Shown here: piece after piece, positions 1 through 7,917 of the stretch
Layout of the letters: each line of letters opens with the position of its first letter
Numbering within the stretch: position 1 is the stretch's first letter
From: UBA964 sp037444685
GTDB taxonomy: Bacteria; Pseudomonadota; Gammaproteobacteria; Steroidobacterales; Steroidobacteraceae
Reading direction: 5' to 3'
Assembly (NCBI GenBank): GCA_037444685.1
Contig: JBBILX010000004.1
Coordinates: 211,418-275,417, forward strand
Length of the DNA stretch: 64,000 nt
Translations under genes and position numbers: made by a program
The notes under the pieces: generated by a model
What the model was told of the DNA's origin: nothing
Database searches by the model: none
What the model saw: only the letters and a program-made list of their open reading frames with translations

Positions 1-548
1 AAGATGATCAGGAACAGCAGCAGCGCATTCGGATCGATCGAGTTGGTGACGGCGGTCCAGCCGAGTACGGGCGGCGCGGCGCCTGCGGCGCCGCCGATGA
101 CGATGTTCTGCGAGGTCGCGCGTTTGAGCCAGGCCGTGTAGATAACGGCGTAGCCGATCAGCGAGAGGAAGGTCAGGACCGCGGTGAGCGGGTTGACCAG
201 CCACCACAGCATGACCATCGACAGTGCGCCGAGCGCAAAGGCGAACGAGAGCGCCTGCGATGTGCGCAGCGAGCCTGTCGGCAGGGGCCGGCCGCGCGTG
301 CGCGCCATCTTCTCGTCGATCTTCTGGTCGAGCACGTGGTTGATCGCGGCGGCGCAGGCGGCCGCGAGCGCGATGCCGAGATTGCCCCAGACCAGCGCAT
401 CGAGCGGCGGCAGCCCGGGCGTCGCGAGCAGCGTGCCGACGATCCCCGTGAAGACGATCAGCAACACGACCTTGGGCTTGGTGAGCTCGAGGTAGTGCCG
501 CCAGGTCGTACGGCTTGCGGCGAGGACGTTCGATTCGGTAGCGGCCAA
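1..548 (-). CDS. ctaB: Protoheme IX farnesyltransferase (heme O synthase), 3' end outside window
   Basis: This enzyme adds a farnesyl group to protoheme IX to make heme O in the inner membrane, the first step toward the heme A of cytochrome c oxidase. About 182 residues are visible. An early 'LTKPKVV' segment is followed by the prenyltransferase substrate motif NHVLDQKID and then RTRGRPLP, with several hydrophobic helices between, as in the UbiA superfamily. I place the start at a TTG at 546-548, because GGAG lies five bases upstream of it and no suitable ATG exists; the N-terminus is therefore inferred. The C-terminal half lies beyond the left edge. It follows ctaA on the same strand, and the pair would make heme O and then heme A for the oxidase encoded at 3.7-7.8 kb. 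Confidence 0.93.
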   Translation of the reverse strand, partial: MAATESNVLAASRTTWRHYLELTKPKVVLLIVFTGIVGTLLATPGLPPLDALVWGNLGIALAAACAAAINHVLDQKIDEKMARTRGRPLPTGSLRTSQALSFAFALGALSMVMLWWLVNPLTAVLTFLSLIGYAVIYTAWLKRATSQNIVIGGAAGAAPPVLGWTAVTNSIDPNALLLFLII

Positions 549-632
549 GGTCGCTCCGGGCCTTCGGGGGTCGATGTCCGGGGCCGGCAGGGTAGCAGAA
601 CGGGCGGGCCGGCGCGGGCCTGCGGTGTGGAC

Positions 633-1697
633 TCAGGCCTCGCGCAGCCGCCTGTTGAGCGCCAGGGCCGCGAGCAGCAGTATGGCCGCGCCCGCGTTGT
701 GTCCGGTGGCGAGGCTCAGCGGGAAGGCTTCGAGGACCATGAAGATGCCGATCAGCAGCTGCAGGCCCAGCGCAGCGAGCACCGAGGCACCGCCGCGGCG
801 AACCAGCGGCGTCGGACCTCGCCGCAGCGCGAGCCAGCCGAGCAGCCCGAGCACGACGGTGGCAACCACGGCGCCGAGCCGATGCGTGAAGTGGATCGCG
901 ACGCGCGCCGGGTGTTCGAGCACGCCACCCGTATAGTTGATGTCGAGCCCGCGCCAGAGCACGAAGGCCTCGTCGTACTGCATGCCGTCCGGCCACCACT
1001 CGTTCTGGCAGCGCGGGAAATCGGGACAGGAGACCGCCGCGTAATTGCTGCTGGTCCAGCCGCCGAGCGCGATCTGCAGGCCGAGCACGACGAGCGCGAC
1101 GAGGCCGAGCCGGCGCACGCCGTCGAGCGCGGCGGTGCGGGTCGCCCCGGGCGTGGCGACCACGAGCCCCGTGCGGCGACGCATGGTGAGCCAGAGCCAG
1201 AACAGCAGCGAGAGCGTGGTCAACCCGCCGATCAGATGCAGCACCACCACGAGCGGCTTGACGAGCCACCAGACCGTGAATGCACCGAGCATGCCCTGGA
1301 ATACCACTGTGGCGAGCAGCGCGACCGTGTAACTGATGCTCACCGGGCGATCGCGCCGGAAGGCGATCGCGACCGCGGTAATCAGCACGATGACGAGGCC
1401 GAGCGCCGTCGCTGCGTAGCGGTGGATCATCTCGCGCCAGGCCTTCCCCGAGTCGAACTCCCAGCCCGCATTGAACGCAGCGATCCTGTCGGGGTTCTTC
1501 GCCGCGCCGGCGGGCGTGACATGTCCGTAGCAACCCGGCCAGTCGGGGCAACCGAGGCCGGCGTCGGTCAGGCGGACCCAGGCGCCGAGCACGACCACGG
1601 TCAGGCAGAGGAACACGCCGAACAGCGCGAGCCTGCGGATCAGGACCGCGGGTGCGAGATTGTCGGTGGCTGCGGACGTCAGGGCGATGTCGTTCAT
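633..1697 (-). CDS. ctaA: Heme A synthase (COX15/CtaA family)
   Basis: Converts heme O to heme A by oxidising a methyl side chain, in the inner membrane. The 354-residue protein has about eight hydrophobic helices, the usual size and topology for the family. Two matching cysteine motifs, CPDWPGC in the first periplasmic loop and CPDFPRC in the mid-protein loop, mark the two pseudo-symmetric halves; the histidines expected to bind heme lie in the helices next to them. It starts four bases after the SCO-like gene ends, so the two are almost certainly cotranscribed. ctaB follows about 85 bp downstream. Identification is secure. Confidence 0.96.
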   Translation of the reverse strand: MNDIALTSAATDNLAPAVLIRRLALFGVFLCLTVVVLGAWVRLTDAGLGCPDWPGCYGHVTPAGAAKNPDRIAAFNAGWEFDSGKAWREMIHRYAATALGLVIVLITAVAIAFRRDRPVSISYTVALLATVVFQGMLGAFTVWWLVKPLVVVLHLIGGLTTLSLLFWLWLTMRRRTGLVVATPGATRTAALDGVRRLGLVALVVLGLQIALGGWTSSNYAAVSCPDFPRCQNEWWPDGMQYDEAFVLWRGLDINYTGGVLEHPARVAIHFTHRLGAVVATVVLGLLGWLALRRGPTPLVRRGGASVLAALGLQLLIGIFMVLEAFPLSLATGHNAGAAILLLAALALNRRLREA

Positions 1698-1701
1698 GGG
1701 T

Positions 1702-2319
1702 TCACCCGATGTGCGACAGCTTGAGCAGCTTCTTGAGATCCTCGAGCAGACCCTTCGGCGGCTGGCTCGAGTCGAATTGCATCATGAGGTTGCCGAGCGG
1801 ATCGACGATGTAGATGCCAGTGCGGCGGCCCTCGGCCGGAAACTGCGCGACGACGTCCTGCGCTGCCGGGTCGAGCGGCTGGACGACCTCGAGTCCCGGA
1901 TGCTCCTTCGCGAGGAAATCGGTGTTGCAGCAGCCGCTCGTGACGAAGAAGATGCGCTGCACCCGCTGCATGTCCTCGGCGAGCAGCAGCCGCGCCTGGC
2001 GCATCATCCAGAGCGCGCGCTGGCAGGCCTCGTCGCAGGCGCCGTCGCCGATGTAGACGAGCGACCACTTGCCGCGCAGCAGGCCGGCGCGCGCCGAAGT
2101 CGTGCCGTCCGCAAGCGTGAAGGCCGCGTCCTCGAGCGGTCTCGGGGGCGAGATCAGGGTGCCGTGATTCGTCGTGCCCTCGGGGCGCCAGCCGCCTGCG
2201 TAGTACAGCCAGAACGAGACCGCGAGTGGCACGAAGAACAGCGCTGCGAGACCGATCAGCGTGCGGCGGCCGCGGGCGACATCCGCCGCGGACGGAGCTG
2301 CGGAGGCGGGTGAGTTCAT
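1702..2319 (-). CDS. SCO-like, membrane-anchored thioredoxin-fold protein for oxidase assembly
   Basis: The product is 205 residues from the ATG at 2317-2319, which overlaps the SURF1 stop (ATGA). One membrane helix near residues 20-42 is followed by a periplasmic domain. A CDEAC sequence has the CxxxC spacing that binds copper in SCO/Cu-chaperone proteins, in a context like theirs ('YIGDGACDEAC'). Near the C-terminus the family's copper-binding histidine is expected in a 'VDH' context, but here the sequence reads IVDPLGNLMM, so the histidine seems to be missing. Its position between SURF1 and ctaA supports a role in cytochrome oxidase assembly; copper delivery versus a purely redox role cannot be settled from sequence. 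Confidence 0.8.
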   Translation of the reverse strand: MNSPASAAPSAADVARGRRTLIGLAALFFVPLAVSFWLYYAGGWRPEGTTNHGTLISPPRPLEDAAFTLADGTTSARAGLLRGKWSLVYIGDGACDEACQRALWMMRQARLLLAEDMQRVQRIFFVTSGCCNTDFLAKEHPGLEVVQPLDPAAQDVVAQFPAEGRRTGIYIVDPLGNLMMQFDSSQPPKGLLEDLKKLLKLSHIG

Positions 2320-3068
2320 GTGGTGTCCTCGACTTTTCTGATGTTCAACAGTCCGTACAGCAGCAAGAGCACGACCGCAAAACTCCACCACTGGATGGCG
2401 TATGACCAGTGCCTCTCCGGCGCCATGCCGGGCGGTTGCCAGTCGCGTCGGAAGCCCTCTGGCGCCGCAGGATCGAGCAGCAGCAGCCGCGGCTCCAGAC
2501 GACCGACGCCGAGCGCGGCGGCGAGCTCCGCAGCCGTCGGAAAGCTCGTCACGCGCGGCCAGCCGCCCGCGGCGGCCGGTGGCGCGCGGCCGGACTCGAG
2601 CGCAGCGGCCGGCAGGTCGTCGATTCGGCCCGCGACGACCACGGGCGCCGCGTCAGCCGTCGGAGCCAGCGAGACGTCGGGCAGCCGGTCGCGGTAGCCG
2701 CTGAACGGCACCCAGCCGCGGTTGACGAGCAGCCAGCGCCCGTCCTCGAGTTGGAACGGTGTCAGAACCTCGTAACCGGCCTGCCCGTCGCGCGTGCGAT
2801 TGTCGAGCAGGAACTGTCTCGCGCCGTCCCACCGACCGCGCGTTGAGACCCGAGCGAACCGCGGCAAGGCCGCCGTGCTGCGTTCCCCGAGTGCCGTCGT
2901 CGTCTTCGCACCCTGCTCGAACTGTTCGCGCAGGGTCCGCTTGAACTCGCCGCGCTCCCACTGCCAGCGGCCGAGGCTGACAAACAGCAGCAGGAGCAGC
3001 AGGGTCAAGCCCGTCATGAGCCAGGAGGGAGCGAACTCCCGCCGTCCAATGGCGACGCGAATGGGCAC
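2316..3068 (-). CDS. SURF1 family cytochrome oxidase assembly protein
   Basis: SURF1 proteins help deliver heme A to subunit I of cytochrome c oxidase. The 250-residue protein has the family's hairpin layout: one membrane helix near the N-terminus (before 'LGRWQWERGEFKR'), a periplasmic domain of about 180 residues containing 'LLVNRGWVP', and a second helix near the C-terminus (around 'YAIQWWSFAVVLLLLYGLL'). The predicted start is a GTG at 3066-3068 with no obvious ribosome binding site. A good -10 box lies ten bases upstream, so the message may be nearly leaderless. It is the first gene of the SURF1 / SCO-like / ctaA / ctaB operon. Confidence 0.93.
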   Translation of the reverse strand: MPIRVAIGRREFAPSWLMTGLTLLLLLLFVSLGRWQWERGEFKRTLREQFEQGAKTTTALGERSTAALPRFARVSTRGRWDGARQFLLDNRTRDGQAGYEVLTPFQLEDGRWLLVNRGWVPFSGYRDRLPDVSLAPTADAAPVVVAGRIDDLPAAALESGRAPPAAAGGWPRVTSFPTAAELAAALGVGRLEPRLLLLDPAAPEGFRRDWQPPGMAPERHWSYAIQWWSFAVVLLLLYGLLNIRKVEDTT

Positions 3069-3077
3069 GAACGCATT

Positions 3078-3106
3078 ATTGTAGGGCTCGGCCCGTGAGA
3101 TTTCAG
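3078..3106 (-). promoter_or_regulatory. Candidate promoter of the SURF1-ctaA-ctaB operon
   Basis: Reading the minus strand, CTGAAA (3106-3101) and TACAAT (3083-3078) are separated by 17 bases, a sigma70-like arrangement with four of six matches in the -35 and five of six in the -10. The predicted transcript would begin only a few bases before the GTG of SURF1. Confidence 0.45.
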
Positions 3107-3130
3107 CCGCGTGACGCGCTCGGATCCCCC

Positions 3131-3136
3131 TATAAT
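3131..3136 (+). promoter_or_regulatory. Candidate -10 box (TATAAT) for the DUF2909 gene
   Basis: A perfect TATAAT lies 54 bases upstream of the TTG start at 3191. No clear -35 hexamer is present at the normal spacing. Together with the minus-strand promoter next to it, this forms a divergent promoter region. Confidence 0.4.
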
Positions 3137-3190
3137 CGCCCGACCGCCGCCCACGGGTGGCGGCGCGGCCGCCTTGGCTCGGGAGACCGG

Positions 3191-3403
3191 TTGGAACTGT
3201 TCAAGATCGTCATCGCTTGCGTGCTGCTTGGCATCGTTGTCAGCCTCGGCAGCGCGCTGTTCCACCTCGTCACCGACAGGGGCGACTCGAAGAAGATGGT
3301 CCGAGCCCTCACCGTACGCGTCGGCCTGTCGGTCGGTCTGTTCGTCGTGCTGATGGCGGCCTGGGCGCTGGGTCTGATCCAGCCGCACGGCATCAGCCCC
3401 TGA
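3191..3403 (+). CDS. DUF2909 family twin-transmembrane protein
   Basis: A 70-residue protein with two membrane helices (about residues 2-23 and 43-63) joined by a short loop containing 'TDRGDSKKMVRAL', the layout of the DUF2909 family found beside cytochrome oxidase loci in gammaproteobacteria. I chose the TTG at 3191 because GGGAG sits five bases upstream and the product then begins directly at the first helix; longer upstream frames lack these properties. Function is unknown. Its divergence from SURF1 and the nearby oxidase genes suggest a role in oxidase assembly or membrane organisation, by association only. Confidence 0.8.
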   Translation: MELFKIVIACVLLGIVVSLGSALFHLVTDRGDSKKMVRALTVRVGLSVGLFVVLMAAWALGLIQPHGISP

Positions 3404-3498
3404 GCGAAATCACTTGACATAAGCGGGCTGCAAAAGGGCCGATTCGGCTTTCTTTGCCGAGTCCGTCACAGCTTGCGCAAGCCGCGGACCTCTGCATC

Positions 3499-3526
3499 TT
3501 GCAGTGCAAAAATCCGCCCATACGAT
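3499..3526 (+). promoter_or_regulatory. Weak candidate promoter of the 27-residue ORF
   Basis: TTGCAG (3499-3504) and TACGAT (3521-3526) are spaced by 16 bases, 36 bases upstream of the small ORF. A perfect TTGACA at 3414-3419 further upstream has no convincing -10 partner. Confidence 0.25.
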
Positions 3527-3562
3527 GCGCTCCAGCCTGAGCTTCGGTCTGGAGAATCCCGA

Positions 3563-3646
3563 ATGGAACTGCTTGCCGCAATCGTTGCCGCAACCCTCGT
3601 TCTGATCGTCGTACAGATCGTCGAGGCGATCGGTTCGCGGCGCTGA
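3563..3646 (+). CDS. Possible 27-residue single-helix membrane microprotein
   Basis: The ATG at 3563 opens a 28-codon frame encoding a hydrophobic helix of about 20 residues that ends in the basic tail 'GSRR'. GGAG stands eight bases upstream, a good ribosome binding site, and a transcription terminator follows nine bases after the stop. It lies between the DUF2909 gene and the convergent coxC. It could belong to the oxidase locus as a small accessory subunit, but I recognise no family and it may not be expressed. Confidence 0.45.
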   Translation: MELLAAIVAATLVLIVVQIVEAIGSRR

Positions 3647-3654
3647 AACGACAA

Positions 3655-3674
3655 GGCCCGGCGGGAGCCGGGCC
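3655..3674. terminator. Bidirectional hairpin between convergent genes
   Basis: The inverted repeat GGCCCGGC-GGGA-GCCGGGCC lies between the small plus-strand ORF and the end of coxC. On the minus strand it is followed by TTGTCGTTT, so it would serve best as the coxC terminator. Confidence 0.6.
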
Positions 3675-3727
3675 TCGCGCCTCGCTGCGGCCGCGGGCGA
3701 CAGGCGACACCGCGGCGTGCAGTGGGC

Positions 3728-4606
3728 TCAGAGCCAGTAGACGAACACGAACAGGCCGAGCCAGACCACGTCGACGAAATGCCAGTACCAGGCCACCGCC
3801 TCGAAGGCGAAGTGGCGCTGCGGTGTGAAGTGCCCCTTCATGGTCCGCAGCCAGATGCAGACCAGCATGATGGCGCCGATCGTCACGTGAAAGCCGTGAA
3901 AGCCGGTCAGCATGAAGAAGGTCGAGCCGTAGATGCCCGTCGAGAGCTGCAGTCCGAGCTCGGTGTAGGCGTGGACGTACTCCTCGGCCTGCAGCCCGAC
4001 GAACAGGAAGCCGAGCAGGAAGGTCGCGGCGAGCCAGACGTTCAGCATCGTGCGCTTGCCTTCCTTGAGAGCGTGGTGCGCGATCGTGATCGTGACGCCC
4101 GAGAGCAGCAGGATCGCTGTGTTGATCGCGGGCAGGCCGAAAGCCGGGATCACCTCGAAGCTGCCGTCCTCGCGGGGACCCATCTTCGCCGGCCCGTTCG
4201 TCGGCCACGCATTCTCGAACCCCGGCCACACCAGCAGATTGTTGAAGATCTTCACGCCTTCGCCGCTGAGCCACGGCACCGACAGCTGCCGCGCATAGAA
4301 CAGGGCGCCGAAGAAGGCTGCGAAGAACATGACCTCGGAGAAGATGAACCACATCATTCCCATGCGGAATGACTTGTCCACCTGAAGGTTGTACATGCCC
4401 TTCTGATTCTCGCCGATGACGACCGAGAACCAGCCGATGAAGAGGCCGACGAGCATCAGGAGGCCGAGCGCGAAGAGCCAGGGACCATACCAGTCGTTGA
4501 GCCAACCGCAGACGCCGAGCATCAACGTGAACAGCGCGACCGATCCGTAGATCGGCCACGGACTCTCGTGGGGGACGTAGTACTTGTCTGCGGTATGTGT
4601 AGCCAT
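3728..4606 (-). CDS. coxC: Cytochrome c oxidase subunit III
   Basis: A core integral membrane subunit of the aa3-type terminal oxidase. The protein of 292 residues starts at the ATG 4604-4606 ('MATHTADKYYVPHESPWPIYG') and shows seven hydrophobic helices, as expected for bacterial subunit III. Typical family stretches include WFIFSEVMFF near residue 90 and the C-terminal 'AVAWYWHFVDVVWLGLFVFVYW'. It lies four bases downstream of cox11, in the order coxB, coxA, small assembly gene, cox11, coxC common in gammaproteobacteria. Confidence 0.96.
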   Translation of the reverse strand: MATHTADKYYVPHESPWPIYGSVALFTLMLGVCGWLNDWYGPWLFALGLLMLVGLFIGWFSVVIGENQKGMYNLQVDKSFRMGMMWFIFSEVMFFAAFFGALFYARQLSVPWLSGEGVKIFNNLLVWPGFENAWPTNGPAKMGPREDGSFEVIPAFGLPAINTAILLLSGVTITIAHHALKEGKRTMLNVWLAATFLLGFLFVGLQAEEYVHAYTELGLQLSTGIYGSTFFMLTGFHGFHVTIGAIMLVCIWLRTMKGHFTPQRHFAFEAVAWYWHFVDVVWLGLFVFVYWL

Positions 4607-4610
4607 GGTC

Positions 4611-5150
4611 TCAGAGGGCGCCGACGCGCGTGGTGTTGTCGTAGAAAACGTAGGACAGTGTGACGCGATCAAGGTGCTTGGGCAGCGACGGATCGACGAC
4701 GAAGCGCACCGGCATCACCTTCTCTTCACCGACGGCGAAGTGCTGCGGCACGAAGCAGAAGCACTCGGTCTTGTGGAAGTAAGCTGTGGCCTTGCCCGGC
4801 GCGATGTTGGGTACGGCCTGGGCGACCGTGTCGCGGCCCGTGCGGTTGATGGCCACGAAGTCGACGTGGTAGAGCTGCCCCGGATGGACGCGCATCGAGC
4901 GGATCGCCGGCCGGAATTCCCAGCTGCCGACGTTCGGCAGCTCGGCGATGAAGTCGACGGTCACGAGCCGGTCGGCATCGGGCTCGACTTCGACGAGTCG
5001 CGCCTCCCGCAGCGCCTTCTGGTTGCCGAAGCCGGTGACCTCGCAGAGCACGTCGTAGAGCGGTACGAGCGCGAAGCCGAAACCGAAAGCGCCGGCCGCG
5101 AAGCCGAGCAGCTTCCAGGTCAGGCGGCGGTTCTCGCGCTCGACGCTCAT
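4611..5150 (-). CDS. ctaG: Cytochrome c oxidase assembly protein CtaG/Cox11 (copper chaperone)
   Basis: Delivers copper to the CuB site of subunit I. The 179-residue protein has an N-terminal membrane anchor (about residues 11-32) and a periplasmic immunoglobulin-like domain. The copper-binding CxC motif is visible in 'ECFCFVPQHF', and the 'PVRFVVDP' segment toward the C-terminus is typical of the family. It is placed between the small assembly protein and coxC in the oxidase operon. Confidence 0.95.
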   Translation of the reverse strand: MSVERENRRLTWKLLGFAAGAFGFGFALVPLYDVLCEVTGFGNQKALREARLVEVEPDADRLVTVDFIAELPNVGSWEFRPAIRSMRVHPGQLYHVDFVAINRTGRDTVAQAVPNIAPGKATAYFHKTECFCFVPQHFAVGEEKVMPVRFVVDPSLPKHLDRVTLSYVFYDNTTRVGAL

Positions 5151-5154
5151 GCGC

Positions 5155-5274
5155 TCAGTTCCGGTAGCCCGTAACCGACATCACGATGAAGGCCACGTAG
5201 AACGCGAGCGCGACCAGCCCGAGCGTGATCGCGCTGCGGCGAATGCGGCGGCTGCGTTCGAGGTCCTCGTTCAT
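5155..5274 (-). CDS. Cytochrome oxidase small assembly protein
   Basis: A 39-residue protein starting at ATG 5272-5274, which overlaps the coxA stop as ATGA. A charged N-terminus (MNEDLERSRRIRR) is followed by one membrane helix. Small proteins with this layout at this place in the operon are known as oxidase small assembly proteins. Translational coupling to coxA supports a stoichiometric or assembly role. Frames extending further upstream run into coxA and are not used. Confidence 0.75.
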   Translation of the reverse strand: MNEDLERSRRIRRSAITLGLVALAFYVAFIVMSVTGYRN

Positions 5275-6911
5275 CAGGCGTGTCCGAAAGACCCGGCATG
5301 CTCCGCGCCGCGCGCGATCACCTGCGGCGAGGGCGGCGTCTCCCAGCTGTGATACGGGGCCGGAGTCGGCAGTTCCCACTCGAGGCCATGCGCGCCTTCC
5401 CAGGGCCTGTCTTCCGCCTTCTTGCCGTTACGCACTGCGTCCCAGATCACGAAGACGAACAACAGCTGCGAGAAGCCGAACAGGAAGGCGCCGAGCGACG
5501 ACACCATGTTCCAGTCGGCGAACTGCGTCGCATAGTCGGGAATGCGGCGCGGCATGCCGGCGAGTCCGAGGAAGTGCTGCGGGAAGAACAGCACGTTCAC
5601 GCCGATCGTCGACAGCCAGAAGTGCGCCTTGCCAACCTTCTCGTTGTACATGCGCCCCGTCCACTTCGGCAGCCAGTAGTAGACCGCCGCCATGATCGCG
5701 AACACCGCGCCGGGCACGAGCACGTAGTGGAAGTGCGCGACGACGAAGTAGCTGTCGTGGTACTGGAAGTCGGCCGGCGCGATCGCGAGCATCAGGCCCG
5801 AGAAGCCACCGATCGTGAACAGGAACAGGAATGCGATCGCGAACAGCATCGGCGTCTCGAAGGTCAGCGAGCCGCGCCACATCGTCGCGCACCAGTTGAA
5901 GACCTTCACGCCGGTCGGCACGGCGATCAGCATTGTCGACAGCATGAAGAAGAGCTGGCCGGCGAGCGGCATGCCGACCGTGAACATGTGGTGCGCCCAG
6001 ACGATGAACGACAGAAACGCGATCGACGCCGAGGCGTACACCATCGACTCATAGCCGAACAGCGGCTTGCGCGAGAACGTCGGGATGATCTCGGAGATCA
6101 CGCCAAAGGCCGGCAGGATCAGGATGTAGACCTCCGGATGGCCGAAGAACCAGAAGATGTGCTGGAACATCACCGGATCACCGCCGCCCGCGGCACTGAA
6201 GAAGCTCGTGCCGAAGAAATGGTCGGTCAGCAGCATCGTGACCGCGCCGGCGAGCACCGGCATGACCGCGATCAGCAGGTAGGCCGTGATCAGCCAGGTC
6301 CAGCAGAACAGCGGCATGTTCAGCAGACCCATCCCCGGGGCGCGCATGTTCATGATTGTGACGATCACGTTGATCGCACCGAGGATCGACGAGGCGCCCA
6401 TGAGGTGGATCGCGAAGATCGTCAGCGGGAAGCCGTCGCCGGCCTGCAGCGAGAGCGGCGGGTAGAGCGTCCAGCCGCCGGCGGGCGCGCCGCCGGGCAC
6501 GAACAGCGTGAGCACCATCAGCGCGAACGCAAACGGCAGGATCCAGAACGAGAAGTTGTTGAGCCGGGGCAGCGCCATATCGGGCGCGCCGATCTGCATC
6601 GGGATCATCCAGTTGGCCAGTCCCGTCCACGCCGGCATCACGCCGCCGAAGATCATGATCAGCGCGTGCATGGTCGTCATCGCGTTGAAGAACTGCGGGT
6701 CGACCCACTGCAGGCCGGGCTGGAACAGTTCGAGACGGATGACGAGCGCCATCGCTCCGCCGAGGAAGAACATCGCGCAGGCGAACACGAGGTACATCGT
6801 GCCGATGTCCTTGTGATTGGTCGCGTACAGCCAGCGGCGCCAGCCGTGCGCAGCGGCGTGCGCGTCGTGGGGGTGCGAGTCGGCGGCGTGGGCGTGGGTC
6901 GTGTTGGCCAT
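5274..6911 (-). CDS. coxA: Cytochrome c oxidase subunit I (aa3 type)
   Basis: The catalytic subunit, reducing oxygen at the heme a3-CuB centre and pumping protons. At 545 residues with about twelve helices it has the normal length. Visible hallmarks are GHPEVYILILPAFG (the CuB histidine and cross-linked tyrosine), WAHHMFTVG (two further CuB histidines) and AHFHYVLVPG (the heme a and a3 ligands). The glutamate of GHPEVY marks it as an A-type heme-copper oxidase. It is preceded by coxB 38 bp upstream and coupled to the small assembly gene downstream. Confidence 0.98.
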   Translation of the reverse strand: MANTTHAHAADSHPHDAHAAAHGWRRWLYATNHKDIGTMYLVFACAMFFLGGAMALVIRLELFQPGLQWVDPQFFNAMTTMHALIMIFGGVMPAWTGLANWMIPMQIGAPDMALPRLNNFSFWILPFAFALMVLTLFVPGGAPAGGWTLYPPLSLQAGDGFPLTIFAIHLMGASSILGAINVIVTIMNMRAPGMGLLNMPLFCWTWLITAYLLIAVMPVLAGAVTMLLTDHFFGTSFFSAAGGGDPVMFQHIFWFFGHPEVYILILPAFGVISEIIPTFSRKPLFGYESMVYASASIAFLSFIVWAHHMFTVGMPLAGQLFFMLSTMLIAVPTGVKVFNWCATMWRGSLTFETPMLFAIAFLFLFTIGGFSGLMLAIAPADFQYHDSYFVVAHFHYVLVPGAVFAIMAAVYYWLPKWTGRMYNEKVGKAHFWLSTIGVNVLFFPQHFLGLAGMPRRIPDYATQFADWNMVSSLGAFLFGFSQLLFVFVIWDAVRNGKKAEDRPWEGAHGLEWELPTPAPYHSWETPPSPQVIARGAEHAGSFGHA

Positions 6912-6949
6912 GATCTGTCTCTGCTGCGGAATGCTCTGGGGTGGCTCGG

Positions 6950-7846
6950 TCAGCCGCGCGGCACGGCGGCTGCGACGACGCTGGCCTGGGCCGGCGCTTC
7001 AGCGGCCGCATCGGCCGGCGCGGCGTCCGCGGGCGCACGCGCGCTCCTCTGCGCCGCCAGCCATGCGGCATAGTCCCCCTTCGAGAGGACTTCGACGACG
7101 ATCGGCATGAAGCCGTGGTCGCGACCGCAGAGCTCGGCGCACTGGCCGCGATAGGTGCCGGTCTTGCCCTTGTCGACCTTGAACCACATCTCGTTGACGA
7201 AACCGGGGATGGCATCCTTCTTCATGCCGAACGCGGGCACCCACCAGGCGTGGATGACGTCCTGGGCCGTGATCAGCAGGCGGACCTTGGTGTCCTCGGG
7301 TACGACCAGCGGATTGTCGACGTTCAGCAGGTAGTCCTTGACCTGCTGCGGGTCGAGTCCCGACTGGAGCTGGCGAGTGGCGTCACTGTCGCGGTCGAGC
7401 GTCGAGAAGAAACTGATGTCGTCGTCGAGGTACTCGTAACGCCACTTCCACTGATAGCCGGTGACCTTGATCGACAGCTCGGTGTTGCGCGTGTCCTCGA
7501 TCGCGATCAGGGTGCGCGTCGCGGGCACGGCCATCAGCACGAGGATCAGCACCGGAATGATCGTCCAGATGATCTCGGCCTTGGTGCTGTGGAGCATCTT
7601 GGTGTCGGCTACCGCACCCTTCGACTTGCGGAAGGTGACGATCGCATAGGTCATGACGCCGAAGACCGCAACCGCGATCGCCACGCAGATCCAGAAGATC
7701 GTCATGTGCAGTTCGTAGATCTGTTTCGACAGTTCGGTGACGCCGACCGGCATGTTGAGCAGGCTCCAGCCACTGTCGGCGTGGGCGAGCGGAGCGGCGA
7801 TCAGCGCCGCGGCCGCGGCGAGCGTCTGTCGGACTGTCTGCTTCAT
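6950..7846 (-). CDS. coxB: Cytochrome c oxidase subunit II
   Basis: Accepts electrons from cytochrome c through the binuclear CuA centre. From the ATG 7844-7846 the protein has 298 residues: a signal peptide ('AAPLAHADSGW'), two membrane helices (about residues 42-65 and 88-108) and a periplasmic cupredoxin domain. The CuA ligands are in GQCAELCGRDHGFM, with the upstream 'VIHAWWVPAFGMK'. The C-terminus is an alanine-rich tail; no cytochrome c domain is fused, so an external cytochrome c donor is needed. Confidence 0.97.
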   Translation of the reverse strand: MKQTVRQTLAAAAALIAAPLAHADSGWSLLNMPVGVTELSKQIYELHMTIFWICVAIAVAVFGVMTYAIVTFRKSKGAVADTKMLHSTKAEIIWTIIPVLILVLMAVPATRTLIAIEDTRNTELSIKVTGYQWKWRYEYLDDDISFFSTLDRDSDATRQLQSGLDPQQVKDYLLNVDNPLVVPEDTKVRLLITAQDVIHAWWVPAFGMKKDAIPGFVNEMWFKVDKGKTGTYRGQCAELCGRDHGFMPIVVEVLSKGDYAAWLAAQRSARAPADAAPADAAAEAPAQASVVAAAVPRG

Positions 7847-7917
7847 TTTTCTGGCAACCTTCGCTTCGTGGGGACGCGCGCGGCTCCTACCGCGCACATC
7901 GGAAACCTTCTCGCCTG

